This document shows positions 51,864 through 62,370 of a stretch of DNA of 64,000 nucleotides, piece after piece. Each line of letters begins with the position of its first letter. Position 1 is the first letter of the stretch. The DNA lies in contig OZ038381.1 in NCBI GenBank assembly GCA_964036045.1, positions 1,454,428-1,518,427 of the forward strand. The letters run 5' to 3'. Both the position numbers and the translations under genes were made by a program. The notes under the pieces were generated by a model. It worked only from the letters and a program-made list of their open reading frames with translations. It searched no databases and was not told the DNA's origin. Source of the stretch: Eutreptiella sp. 'Long Island Sound 2002'. Its lineage: Eukaryota; Euglenozoa; Euglenophyceae; Eutreptiales; Eutreptiaceae.

Positions 51864-52790
51864 GTGGACCCGGAGCCGCGGTGAGTGTGGTGTCCTCTGG
51901 CAAACCTCACCAGTCTCAATACCTGCAGACCTGGTCCTGTGGTCTAGTGGTTCGGCCCTGACCTCGTGCATCATGTCTCGGACTGTGCACCGCCGCCTGT
52001 GTGCCTCAGCCGCTGCGGCACGGTGTGGGACCTGCAGTGACTGCCACTGCTTGCGGGTGAGCACGGATACTCCACTGACTGCTTTGCGTGGGGCACGCCA
52101 TGCCCCCCGGTCAGGACCATGGAATGACATGGTGTGTGTGTGTGTGCGTGAGAGTGGGCCGGAAGCCCCGGACGTGACGCCGACCAGGGTCCCCAAGGAG
52201 TGTGGGTATGGAAACTTCACCCGCCGGTCTCGGACTGGGTCAGTGGTGCTTTGCGTGGCTCCGAGTCCAGCGCGCAGCAGCCTGTGGCACAAGCCGCTGA
52301 CACATAGGGTCGGCCTGGCGACGTGTCTGGCAGGTGTTGGACACACTCCCATCCCATCCCATCCCCCCGCGTCCAGCGAACAATAGAGTCCTCAAAAAAA
52401 CACGGTCCGAACGGAAGTCTTCGTTGGACACGGGGGGAGGGGGCGTAAGGCCGTTGCCATAAATGGGCTGCAGATGTCGCCGGGAAGACTCAACCAACGT
52501 TTGGTGTCCTCGAGCCAACGCCGGCAGAGGTCTCCTCTCACACACGCGCAGAGCAGACCGCGAAGGAATGCCCCCGTAGGAGCATAGCCCACATGTCACA
52601 GGGTGAAGAGCCCCCCCTGACGCCTTCCGACCGGACGGCGTGTGGAAGAGATTCCCTGGGCACCAACAGAGCAAGAGGCCCCATTTGGTGCTCAGGCTTG
52701 CCCCCAAGACGCCCGGCCGTGGCCTGCCCCCCCCCCCCCGTTGTGCCACCCACCGGCGGCTGCAGGCCATACTCCATGGCGCAGTGCATA
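51864..52790. other. Unassigned sequence upstream of the DUF1499 gene
   Basis: No supported gene. A (TG)n run lies at 52131-52146. Long C-runs appear at 52729-52739. Confidence 0.5.
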
Positions 52791-52990
52791 CCCCCCCCCC
52801 CCTTGTCCAAGCAACCGTAAATGACCAGAAATGGACGGAACCAACGCCCAGTGTTGCTTGGACAAGGGTGTTGCTTCCGCGTTGCACTGTGCGTGGTGCA
52901 TGCGGAAAGACATGGTGTGCTATTGTGAAAGCCAAGGGGCACAATACGCCAAGAAGGCCATTGTGCCCCAAATCAGCTTCATTGATATGG
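52791..52990. repeat. Dispersed repeat with 15-bp inverted arms, copy 1
   Basis: After a C-run, CCTTGTCCAAGCAAC (52801-52815) pairs perfectly with GTTGCTTGGACAAGG (52853-52867) around a 37-base loop. Sequence beyond it (TTGCACTGTGCG, AAGACATGGTGTGCTATT, AAGCCAAGGGGCACAATACGCC) is shared with copies at 53289, 53650 and, reversed, 56690. Confidence 0.75.
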
Positions 52991-53288
52991 ACGTCATGCA
53001 TCTCAAACCCCAGGTATCAGACCGCACACGCAGCACACCGGAGGGCAAATTGGAAAATGCACCACCAAAACCCACGGTGCGAAAATTGACGGTTGGGGGC
53101 GGTTACTGTCGGTTACAAACGCCGTCCAAGCTGGCGCTTGGCGTCAGGGAGGCAGTGGCTGGGCGTGGGCCGGGCGCCTTGAAAAGGGGGGAGGGGGGTA
53201 CCATCCCCCCTTCCAATGCATCTCTGTCCCCCCCTCCAAGGACTTGCTTGAGCAGGGGGGGGGGGGGCGTGTGCGGGAGGGGGTCCAG

Positions 53289-53560
53289 GGGGGAGCCCCC
53301 TTTGCAAGAGCAACACCAAAGTGCCAAAATTTGACGGAACCAACGCCCAGTGTTGCTTGGACAAGGGCGTTGCTGACACGTTGCACTGTGCGCGGTGCAT
53401 GCGGGAAGACATGGTGTGCTATTCAACGAAGGGGCAGACCACGCCACAAAGGCCATCATGCCCCCATCAGCCCCCCCCCCCCCCCCACGACACAAAACAT
53501 GAACATCCTGCGTCTCAAAGCCCGGGTATCAGACCGCACACACAGCGCGCAGCACGACCA
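53289..53560. repeat. Dispersed repeat, copy 2
   Basis: Shares ACGGAACCAACGCCCAGTG, TTGCTTGGACAAGGGCGTTGC and GACATGGTGTGCTATT with copy 1. The left arm is degraded (TTTGCAAGAGCAAC) and preceded by a C-run, as in copy 1. A 13-base G-run lies at 53258-53270. Confidence 0.7.
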
Positions 53561-53587
53561 ATCGAAGAATGGTGGTGACGTTGTGGT

Positions 53588-53923
53588 CCTTCGGTGCTGA
53601 TCAGGTTTGAGCTGTGTGAGCGGCACATCAAAACAATTGAGATCGGAAAGACATGGTGTGCTATTCTGAAAGCCAAGGGGCACAATACGCCACGAAGGCC
53701 ATTGTGCCCCAATCAGCGGCCTTGACACAAAACATGAACACACGCATCTCAAAACCCCAGGTATCAGACAGCACACACGGCACGCAGTGGGGCCAAGTGA
53801 AAAGTGCACCACCAAAACCGACGGTGCGAAAATTGACGAAACCAACGCCAATGTCGCTTGGACAGGGGCGTTGCTTAGCCACAGAACGACGATGGGGGCT
53901 CACCCTCCGGAATCACTCCGGGA
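53588..53923 (+). repeat. Left arm of a ~336-bp inverted repeat (dispersed repeat copy 3)
   Basis: Nearly perfect reverse complement of 56436-56770. The arms begin/end at CCTTCGGTGCTGATCAGG and CACTCCGGGA. They enclose about 2.5 kb containing the minisatellites and the minus-strand ORF. The same family as copies 1 and 2. Confidence 0.85.
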
Positions 53924-53929
53924 ACGCTC

Positions 53930-54225
53930 ACGGTGCATTGTCATGAATACGGCGCCGCCACAGATTGTCCGGATGTAGTTGACAGATACGGCGCCGGAGG
54001 CGCCGCCACAGTTCATTCATCAATCTTCCAATGAGTGCAGCACAGGCCTTCAGGCGTTGCGTGGCCATAGAACGGTGGGAAGTCCAGCGATAGGACCCCA
54101 CCGACAGACGTACGCCCACACATTCACAGTGCATTGTCATGAATACGGCGGTGAAGCCGCCACAGATTGTCCGCAGATACGGCGCCGGAGGCGCCGTCGC
54201 AGATTGTGCTTGGCTCAGCCCAGTT
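53930..54225. repeat. Short duplicated GC-palindrome block
   Basis: GTGCATTGTCATGAATACGG followed by GCCGCCACAGATTGTCCG occurs at about 53934 and again, with a small insertion, at about 54130. Each is followed by GATACGGCGCCGGAGGCGCCG, which has the self-complementary GGCGCC twice. Confidence 0.65.
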
Positions 54226-54717
54226 TGTTCCTCACAGGCCTTTAGGCTCTGAGGAAGTGCTCTTGATTATCCCTGTTCCTCCGCCGCTTGCAGGTGGCAC
54301 TTACATCCGTGCTAACCCCCGTAGGCGCTGCTTGGACAAGGGGGGGGGGGAGTAGGAGAGGGATCCTGCGCGACTTGGTCTCGGGTTCGCCCTGGCACTG
54401 CTTTGGCCATGCCCTACTGGCAATGGCCTCCTGAGACTGCCGGTCGCGGGATGCAACACATATCGCACGGCCGAGCGGCGTTGGCAGGACCGTCTGTGAT
54501 GCAAAAATGAAAACGGGCCCGATGCGCCTCACCCAGGGGAAAACTCGCACGTGCTGCAGCCAACTCGCGAAGCCAGGCCAATCAACAATGGCCACTGGCC
54601 AGGCACAGTAACCCCCTTACCAGTACCTGACAACACCCCCCAAGCCCAAGAGGCAGCAACGTTTTGCCATGTACCCGGGGGGTGGGTCTTCAACAGTGTT
54701 TTCAAGCCAAGAATTGA

Positions 54718-54889
54718 GGTACCTGTACGGAAACGATAGGTACCTATGCCCAAACCATGGTACCTATGGCCAAACGATAGGTACCTATGGCCAAACGATA
54801 GGTGCCTATGGCCAAACAATAGGTACCTATGGCCAAACGATAGGTACCTATGGCCAAACCATGGTACCTATGGCCAAACGATAGGTACC
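54718..54889. repeat. 21-bp minisatellite, locus 2
   Basis: About eight copies of the unit GGTACCTATGGCC + AAACGATA, some nearly identical. It ends where GGTACC runs into a C-homopolymer. Confidence 0.9.
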
Positions 54890-55340
54890 CCCCCCCCCTT
54901 GTCGTTCCCCACCCCAGGGAAGACGGTCCCCCACCACCCCCTGGGGAATGGTCACCAAGTGACGGTCCCCCACCCCCCCCTGGGGGACCGCACTACCACC
55001 GTATACGCACATTTGCAGGCACAGAAATTGCAGCATAAAACAAAAGAATTCAGCATAAGATACGTTCAAAGGGCTGCCAATGTACGGAGACCTACTCCTT
55101 GACCGGCTCGGTGTAGAACATCACACTTGTCCCAGGGGGAAACATGGTTGTGCTATCAAGTTCCATTTCAGCGAAAGTGAGCAAAATGTCCTGCCATGAG
55201 TGCAAGGGATACAAATGGCAGTGCCCCACAACACAGTCACCCACACAACAACACAATGGGCCGCAAGGAAAATTTTTGGGTTGACCAAGTGACGGTCCCC
55301 CATTGCCCCCCCCCCCCCGGGGAACGACAAGGGGGGGGAG
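54884..55340. repeat. Inverted C/G-run arms between the two minisatellites
   Basis: GGTACC, a C-run and CTTGTCGTTCCCC at 54884-54913 face GGGGAACGACAAG plus a G-run and GGTACC at 55318-55346. GTGACGGTCCCCCA-type motifs also recur inside at about 54960 and 55290. This looks like a small element or insertion embedded in the 21-bp array. Confidence 0.65.
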
Positions 55341-55853
55341 GGTACCTATGCCCAAACGATAGGTACCTATGCCCAAACGATAGGTACCTATGGCCAAACC
55401 ATAGGTACCTACGGCCAAACGATAGAGACCTATGGCCACACAATAGGTACCCCATGTACCCAGGGGTTGGTTCTTGCGCACGGCCATGAGCAGCCTCATA
55501 CCGCGAAATTTTTTTCTGGCGCGTTGTATGCCCTTCCCTTTGCCACAGTCATACACATGTCCAGCGCGCCTCAATGGTTGTCCTGCATCCACCAAAGCCC
55601 TGTGACCACCCAATTCTGTGAAAAAACAAAGCAGTGTCAATGAAGGTGTCACGAGGGGGTGTGGTTTGTTGCATGTAACCAGGGGGTGGCTCTTGCGCAC
55701 GGTGGTCTTTGGCCATAAATCAGCGATGGTCGCTACCATGGGGGAGGGGGGGGGGTTACGTGTCACATAGCATTCAACTGAGAGGCACCAGTTGGCGGCA
55801 ACGTTTGGGCCATCCATGGCTGGCATTTGGTGGTTCACCACCAGCGCTTGCAT
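55092..55853 (-). CDS. Open frame of uncertain status spanning the minisatellite
   Basis: 253 codons, minus strand. Two parts look protein-like: the first half (ELGGHRALVDAGQPLRRAG, YDCGKGKGIQRARKKF) and the C-terminus (WQDILLTFAEMELDSTTMF, PPGTSVMFYTEPVKE). Between them lies translated 21-bp repeat. It may be an old gene fragment invaded by the repeat, or chance. No family recognised. Confidence 0.25.
   Translation of the reverse strand: MQALVVNHQMPAMDGPNVAANWCLSVECYVTRNPPPSPMVATIADLWPKTTVRKSHPLVTCNKPHPLVTPSLTLLCFFTELGGHRALVDAGQPLRRAGHVYDCGKGKGIQRARKKFRGMRLLMAVRKNQPLGTWGTYCVAIGLYRLAVGTYGLAIGTYRLGIGTYRLGIGTLPPLVVPRGGGGNGGPSLGQPKNFPCGPLCCCVGDCVVGHCHLYPLHSWQDILLTFAEMELDSTTMFPPGTSVMFYTEPVKE
55341..55451. 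repeat. 21-bp minisatellite, locus 3
   Basis: About five copies of the same unit as locus 2 and in the same orientation, with CCCAAACGATA variants. Confidence 0.85.
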
Positions 55854-56435
55854 GAGCCGCCAGCTGTTGGCGGTTCAGCACTGGCCCAGAGGACCGTTCT
55901 GAAGGGTCGTCCTCAGTTTTAGAAAAACACTGCCTGGGTTGTTAGGAACAGCCCTCGGCGATGGTGAACAGGCCAAAAGAGCAGATTCCTAGGCAGCCCC
56001 CAAGCCAGCTCTCAGGGCACTCGGCCAACTCTCCTAGCCCCCCCCCCCCCCCCATGTTGTTGGCCCATGCCATGATTCTTCCTTTCAGGGGGGGGGTGCT
56101 TCGTTCCGGGCGGGTGGGGTGGTAGGGACGGCATGACATTGACACAGGTTGAGCCTAACATTAGAAGATAGAGGGGGCTGGGGTCTGGGATACCAAAAAT
56201 GGCTGGTTCAGCTTTTCCCGATGGTAAAATTCGTTTTTCCCCACGATGGTCACCTTTTGTCTGGGTGGGGGGGGGGGGTTCTCCGATGGTTGTCGGCCGT
56301 GCTAATGTTAGCCTAGAGGGGGGGGTGGGCTGATTCTTACTTGTAGGTGGGCCATGACGTCAGGGTTTGAAGTCACCAGCATGATCCTGACCTCATGCCT
56401 GACTGACTCAGTGAAATTCATTCCAATGCTCTTTT
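55854..56435. other. Unassigned sequence with C- and G-runs
   Basis: No gene seen. Homopolymer runs of C at 56038-56053 and of G at 56261-56278 and 56319-56325. Confidence 0.5.
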
Positions 56436-56770
56436 TCCCGGAGTGATTCCGGAGGGTGACCCCCATCGTCGTTCTGTGGCTAAGCAACGCCCCTGTCCAA
56501 GCGACATTGGCGTTGGTTTCGTCAATTTTCGCACCGTCGGTTTTGGTGGTGCACTTTTCACTTGGCCCCACTGCGTGCCGTGTGTGCTGTCTGATACCTG
56601 GGGTTTTGAGATGTGTGTGTTCATGTTTTGTGTCAAGGCCGCTGATTGGGGCACAATGGCCTTCGTGGCGTATTGTGCCCCTTGGCTTTCAGAATAGCAC
56701 ACCATGTCTTTCCGATCTCAATTGTTTTGATGTGCCGCTCACACAGCTCAAACCTGATCAGCACCGAAGG
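56436..56770 (-). repeat. Right arm of the ~336-bp inverted repeat
   Basis: Reverse complement of 53588-53923 with few differences. It extends a little further right in related sequence (GGGACCACCACG) where the left arm has a short deletion. Confidence 0.85.
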
Positions 56771-57291
56771 ATGCCTTGGGACCACCACGTAAGCGAGGCC
56801 GTCGAACATTTCTTGGGCTGTCTGGGTTGGCTTCCGACTGCCCCGCACCACACAACAGAGTCAGCCCTTGCCAGCCCGGTCATGTCACAACCGCACCTGC
56901 CACCCAACCCGCATGTCAAAACAAAAAACGACCCCCCCCCCCCCGGCGTCCCAATCATGGTCCGCCCGGGCACCAGATCAGGGTCTCCGGTGCATCCCAA
57001 TTGGCCCCGGGGAACACGGGATTCGAAATTGCGGGAAGGGGTGAGGGGGGGGGGCATGTCTGTTCTCTCCGGAGGGCTGTGAAGCGACGGATCCTTGGGG
57101 GAATGTTTGCCCAGCGCGCGCCCGGCGCGCTACTTTTCTATTAACTATCCCGACTTCAGCCCCAGATTTACCCTCCCATGGAGAAGCCCCCCAAGTAGAC
57201 CACATTGCACTGCACACCTTCCCTACAAAGCACTTGCATAATAAAGCAGGATCTGTGCATTCAACCACTCCAACTGTCATTTGTAGTGTAA
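56771..57291. other. Unassigned sequence
   Basis: No supported gene. GCCCAGCGCGCGCCCGGCGCGCTA at 57109-57132 is echoed at 57927-57949, both with self-complementary GCGCGC cores. Confidence 0.45.
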
Positions 57292-57606
57292 TTAACAAAC
57301 AACATTGGTCCCACAAGTGTGGGTGTCAATACATTCATTACAATAGTGCTTCTTACACTCATCACAAACTGCGACGGTGGAGCGCCTTTGGCAACACAAA
57401 ACACACACTTCCGCCTCATCCTCTGCCTCATCTTGCGTGGCGGCCGAGTTGCTTTGGTCAGTCCAAACCTGAGGCGGGACATACTCCCATGGTCCGTAGG
57501 GGGGGTGACGGACTTGCCTCCGGATGCAAAACTGAGTGAAATGCAACAAAATGCGGACTGACTGGTGCAACTCATCCCCAACAAAGGGAACAAAATCAGA
57601 AGTCAA
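57292..57606 (-). pseudogene. Cysteine-rich C-terminal fragment, possibly piggyBac-like transposase
   Basis: 104 codons. An acidic linker (ATQDEAEDEAE) leads into C-x2-C-x9-C-x2-C-x4-C-x2-C-x3-H-x-C near the very end of the protein. A cross-brace zinc domain of this kind at the extreme C-terminus after an acidic linker is typical of piggyBac-type transposases; a B-box finger is the alternative. The catalytic part is absent upstream, so this would be a remnant. The N-terminal residues are encoded by the short repeat that recurs at 57748. Confidence 0.3.
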
Positions 57607-57803
57607 AACCTATGCCGGGGGTCACCATGATGCACCACGCAACAAAGCGTGGATTCAAAGATTGTCCCGGTTTCCTCAATAGCACCGGAAGGTTGGGGCC
57701 CAAAAGAGGGCGGAAATGCTACGTCACCCCTGCATTCTCGGGGGTCCCCAACAAAGGAGACAAAATCAGAAGTCAAAACCTACGCTAGGGGTCACCATGA
57801 TGC
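57572..57803. repeat. Two ~55-bp direct repeats
   Basis: CCCCAACAAAGG... AAAATCAGAAGTCAAAACCT, then GGGGTCACCATGATGC, occurs at about 57572-57627 and 57748-57803, about 176 bases apart. Confidence 0.75.
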
Positions 57804-58595
57804 TCCTAGTATCTCAAAGTGTGGGTCTCTAGTACAGCCAGGCGCCCAAATAGCTGCACTGTGCTAAGTGCGCCCCCTTAGCGCACCCCCTAAAAGGCCA
57901 CTAGAGGGGCACGGGTCCAAAAAGATGCCCGGCGCGCGCCCGGCGCGCTAACGTTCCCCCCTTAGCTACCAACATAGCCCCCGGGGCACAGGCCACACGG
58001 TCATTGCTGTTGCACGTTCAATCACCAAACCAGTGCTGAATGTTGGATTGAGTTCGCCAACGGGCCATCGCGTGTTTCATAGGCTGGTATGGGTCAGCTC
58101 GGCCCTCTCCCCGAGAACCCGGGTTTACCCTTGGGCACCCCGTTTCACTCTTCACTGGATTCACTACTTACATCCTCATCAGACTCTCTGACACAACATC
58201 ATCAGTATTCGTGCCCTCCGCCGACCCCCCTGTGAGATTGCCCAGTGAGCTTGACGACTTCAAATGCTCCCGTCGAGCTTTCTCAAGGTCGGCTACATAG
58301 AGCCTGCACCCACAACGTTTTTTCATATTGTGCCTAGAAATGGCGACTGCAGCAGACAGTGGGCAAAAAGGAAACCCCCACGGAATCCCAGAAACGTCCC
58401 GCCCAAGCCTTTGCTTAGTGGCCTGCCTACCCTGAGGGGGGGGGTGCCTTGTTGAAAAAGTTGGGTGCCTCCTTCAGCCGGGACCCCCCCCCCCCGGGTA
58501 GCGGTAGGTCGCTGGTGGGTCGTTTTTTTTTGTCCCCTTTGAGGAACATCGGCGTCAGAGCCCTGAACTATTGGTGTTGCTTGTGCTGTGCTGTG
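57804..58595. other. Unassigned sequence
   Basis: No supported gene, RNA or element was seen here. A C-run and T-run lie at 58485-58530. Confidence 0.5.
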
Positions 58596-58599
58596 ACCT

Positions 58600-59000
58600 G
58601 TGCCCGCCGAAGCGTTGGGGACCCCATAGACAGTAGGGGTTCCGTAGCCAATCCCCCCACTTGTAGGCCATTTCTGATTTTGCCCTCCGCTTTGAGGCGT
58701 TGGGGGCCCTCAGTTTGCAGGCGTTGCATAGCCAATCCGCCCACTTGGGGGCCACTTCTCTGTTTGGCCCCGCTCTAAAACATTGGGGACCCACCAGACG
58801 GCACGAGTCACGTAGCCAATCTGCCCACTTGTGGGCCATTTTTGATATTGGCCCCTGATGTGAAACTTTGGGGACCTCCTGGACAGCAGGGGTAGTGTAG
58901 CCAATCCGCCCACTTGTGGGCCACTTTTGATATTGGCCCCCGATGTGAAATTTGGGGACCCCCTGGACGGCAGGGGTAGTGTAGCCAATCCGCCTGCTGT
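58600..59000. repeat. 84-bp tandem repeat, about 4.5 copies
   Basis: GTAGCCAATCCGCCCACTT or variants start at about 58645, 58728, 58813, 58897 and 58981. The array is bracketed by GCTGTGCTGTGACCTGTGCC at about 58585 and 58995, as if the array was inserted or expanded within a duplicated segment. Ubiquitous in-frame reading reflects the 84-base (28-codon) period. Confidence 0.85.
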
Positions 59001-60179
59001 GCTGTGACCTGTGCCTGCAGTTCCCTGTGACAGCTCACCATGAAAGTAACATGCAAATGTGGCATGGTGGTTTCGGACCACGACAATGCCATGCGTGAAC
59101 ACTTCAAGTCCCGGAGAACGCCTGGGGAATGCTGCACAGGGAGCAAATTTTCTATGGGTTGTGGGTGGGTGCCTCCTGAGGTTGACCCCCCCCCCCCCCG
59201 CCCCTATGGGGGTAGGCCAAGAGCTGTGCCTCTAGCCAAAAAGTGGGTGCCTGCCCTTGTCATTTGACCCCCCCCTCCCGTCGGTAAGCAAAGGCCTGGT
59301 CCCACCCCCACGGGAGAAGGGGGGGGGTGTTTGGATACCCCCCCCACCCAGAATTTCCAACACCCCCCCCCCCCCCACCCACCCCCCGTCCCGTCCGTGG
59401 ACCACGAAGCACATCCCTGGTCCACGGCCTATCCCTTGAAGCGGTACTGAGGGAAGTGCTTACAGTGGTGCCAACACTTGTCAGGACCCCACAAAGGCGA
59501 TGCCTCTGAGGAATGCAGTAACGTCGCAAACCCATCTCCAGCGTCACAGGGAAACCAGACAGGATGGTATCCCCGGGATGGCGATGGGAGCCAGCCCAAA
59601 GAAACTTGTTCTTCAGTACATTTCATTTTTCTCAGTCTACACATGTTGACGAGGGGGGGCAACACCCACACAAAAAAATATTCCAATTCAGGCCTCCAAG
59701 CAGTACAGCTTGTTGTGAAGCCTTTGCTTCCATTACCACAACCGCCTGCCCCATGTCGTCCCCCCCCCCCCCCCTCCATTGTTGGGCGACAGTGTATCAG
59801 TACAATGCGTGCTAGTATCAAACGTAATGAGCGAGCGGATGAGTGTGCGGTTTTGGGGTTCTGGGCAGGCGGTTCAACGAGTGCTCAGGGAAGGGAAGGT
59901 GCAAGATATCTGGCGCAGGTTTGGGGTAGAAGAAATGGTTGAAGGGTCACAGTGTGACTTAGAGTCGCACTCCCAACACCCAAGCAAATTGTTGAAACTG
60001 AGCTTTGCTGGCTGGCCGGCCGGGTGAGTGGTTGGCTGTCCAACCCCCCAATTCTGGGTCCCTGGGTTTTCCCAAAATCTGGGTGGGTGGGTCTCGTAAT
60101 TCACCCCCCCTGTAAGACGTTCCGTCTGGTTGATGTTCCTTTACAGGGCCCTGGACAGTCACCCGTTCTTCCCTTCGCA
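59001..60179. other. Unassigned sequence with C-runs
   Basis: No supported gene. Homopolymer C runs at about 59187-59200, 59361-59378 and 59760-59775. The open frames across them are Pro-rich by-products. Confidence 0.5.
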
Positions 60180-60290
60180 TGCTGCGTCGGGTTGCTGCTT
60201 TCTGTCGGCCGCTGCGGCCGGTGCTCTTGCTGGTGTCGTTTCCGTGTTCGCGGAGCTCAGTCGTTGGTGTGTTGGGGCTGTGCTGAATGT
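60180..60290. repeat. Dispersed ~100-bp repeat, first copy
   Basis: GTCGGGTTGCTGCTTTCTGTCGGCCGCTG...GTGTCGTTTCC to GCGGAGC is repeated at 63175-63250 with few changes. Confidence 0.7.
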
Positions 60291-60365
60291 GGCATGATGT
60301 GCCGTTTGCGCGTCAGCGGCGACCAATAGTTGGCACATTGAGGATGTGCTGGTTGTTGCCGGGGT

Positions 60366-60406
60366 TGTTGCCCCCCCCGCCCCCGCCCCCGCCCCCGCCC
60401 CCGTTT
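60366..60406. repeat. CCCCCG microsatellite
   Basis: A run of C followed by five or so copies of the hexamer GCCCCC. Confidence 0.85.
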
Positions 60407-62280
60407 GATAAGCACATCCCTGTCGTGGACTCGACCCGACAGCGTTGGGCTGGCAGGTGCAGAGCCGTCAAGGACCCCGCCGAACGTTTCCTTCAAGGGT
60501 GTATTGGGGGTCGTGTCTGTCTTCCTGATCACTCGCAAGTCTCATACCCTTCATCATCAGAAGTGACGTGATGTTCGGGTTCTCTCAATGTACCAGTCGG
60601 CCATGCCCGCCCCAGAACGCGCCGGCGGCACATTTGCCAGCAGACAGCACAACGCACTCAGGACTGCGTGCGCGTCGCCCTCTTTCGCGCTCCCTTGCTC
60701 TCCGCGCTCCCCTGCGCCCCCGTGCGCTCCTCGTTGCTCCGTGTGCCTCGTCGCGTTCTTCGCACGCCGATGGCAGTCCCTGCCACACACCCATGACCCA
60801 CCCAAAACACACTCATTCCACACTGAGGCCCGTCTATGACACACCGATGGCACACTGACCATGATGCAGTCACCACACGCCCACTCACGCGACTGGTCTG
60901 CGGATGGCACCTTCCGGCTATCAGAACCGACCATGGAGCCCCCCTCGCACGCATGATGCACGGGGCACTTCTGCACAGCGCGCACGGTGTCCGTTAACTG
61001 GAAATTAGCAGTTTTCCCGTGACCACCCTGAAACCCACCCACCACCGGGGAAGCATAAATCCACAGGGCAAAAACAGCAGGTGATATTTTCAGTGTGAAA
61101 CTTAGTTTGGTTTTAACTCATGATCTGAGTTTTTGGACTGAGTAGGAATTTGGGGCAGTCCTGTGTGTGAGAACACAATAGGTACTGCGGTCACCTTGCG
61201 CCCCCACACTCATGACACTGCACCCATGACATACCAGTGACACACTCATGGCACACTGTAAGCATCTATCCTGGGGCTTGGGCTCACAACTCCACACTCA
61301 TCTTCATCCGACGCATGGGATGCCATGGGAATGGGCAACACTTGAACTACGTGCAAAAAAACGCCCAAAAACAGTGTACTGCACTGTGCACTGCACACAC
61401 CAATCGCACATTGCCTTCTATGGGGGCGTTTTCGCACAGCGCGGGGACAGCACGGGCACAGCGCACGCACAGCGCCAATTATTGCGTTGTGTATCCCGGG
61501 AACACCCCTGAAAACCACCCACCTACAGAAGCATGCATGATCAGTCACAACAGCATCGGGGGTGCAGAATTCAGGACCCTGGGACCTGTGGCTACCGGTG
61601 GTGGACAACAGCCGACTTTTCGCACAGCGCGGGCACAGCGCACAGTGCGCCCCCCCTATGCACAAGCACACAAAAAGCCATCAAAACACTGCTGCAGCGG
61701 TACATAACTTGCGAACATTATCCACATTCTGCTGCAACCACCATTCTGACAGCAAAGCATGATCAGAAGCATCGGTTGCGACAACCTGCGCGGCTGAGCA
61801 ACGTGCACAAAGCTCTTGCACGGGTGCTTGCATAGATGGCTGTGTGTTCTGCAATCGTCGAATCCTTCGCTGTGGCGAAAGCTGTACAAGCAGCACGAAG
61901 GGAATGCCTGGGGCGGTGTGAAACAGGGACTCATCAACAGCAAAGGCGTGGAGCCCTGCCACGGAGCGCGCCCCACAGCGCCTCTGCTGGGCTGTTGTGG
62001 CGTGCACGTGTAGGTCAGCAAGCAAGGCCCCGAGAAGGAACCCATGAACACCCCACACTTGTGTCGCCAAATGCGGCCGCGGTGCCCCATTCCGTCTTCC
62101 TTCTTCCCCCGAACCAATGGCGAGGTCCTATCCCCCGTCACCCGGATTGGACCTGCGATGAGGTGTCACAGGCGAGGCCGTTCAAGGGCCTTTGACACGA
62201 GCCACTTTCCTGTTCTTCGCTCGCCGGCATTTCTTTGTTTACCTTTTCTGTCCATTTCTGGTGCCCCGCCCCACACCGTA
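60407..62280. other. Unassigned sequence
   Basis: No supported gene or RNA. CACAGCGCGGGCACAGCGCA-like motifs recur at 61436-61470 and 61620-61645, and CACACTCATGACAC-like motifs at 61200-61260. Confidence 0.5.
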
Positions 62281-62370
62281 CCCCCCCCCCCTTGCGCAAG
62301 CACGGCCGCGGTCCCAGAAATCACGCCAAAACGGCGCTTCAACGCCCACCCTGTGCTTAGACAAGGCCGT
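62281..62370. repeat. Diverged copy of the dispersed inverted-arm repeat
   Basis: C-run, CTTGCGCAAGCA, CCAGAAAT, then AACGCCCACCCTGTGCTTAGACAAGG, in the same order as 52791-52867 (CTTGTCCAAGCA, CCAGAAAT, AACGCCCAGTG, TGCTTGGACAAGG). Confidence 0.55.

Noticed and set aside
54718-54889. CRISPR array
   Set aside because: Units are contiguous 21-bp copies with no unique spacers; eukaryotic minisatellite.
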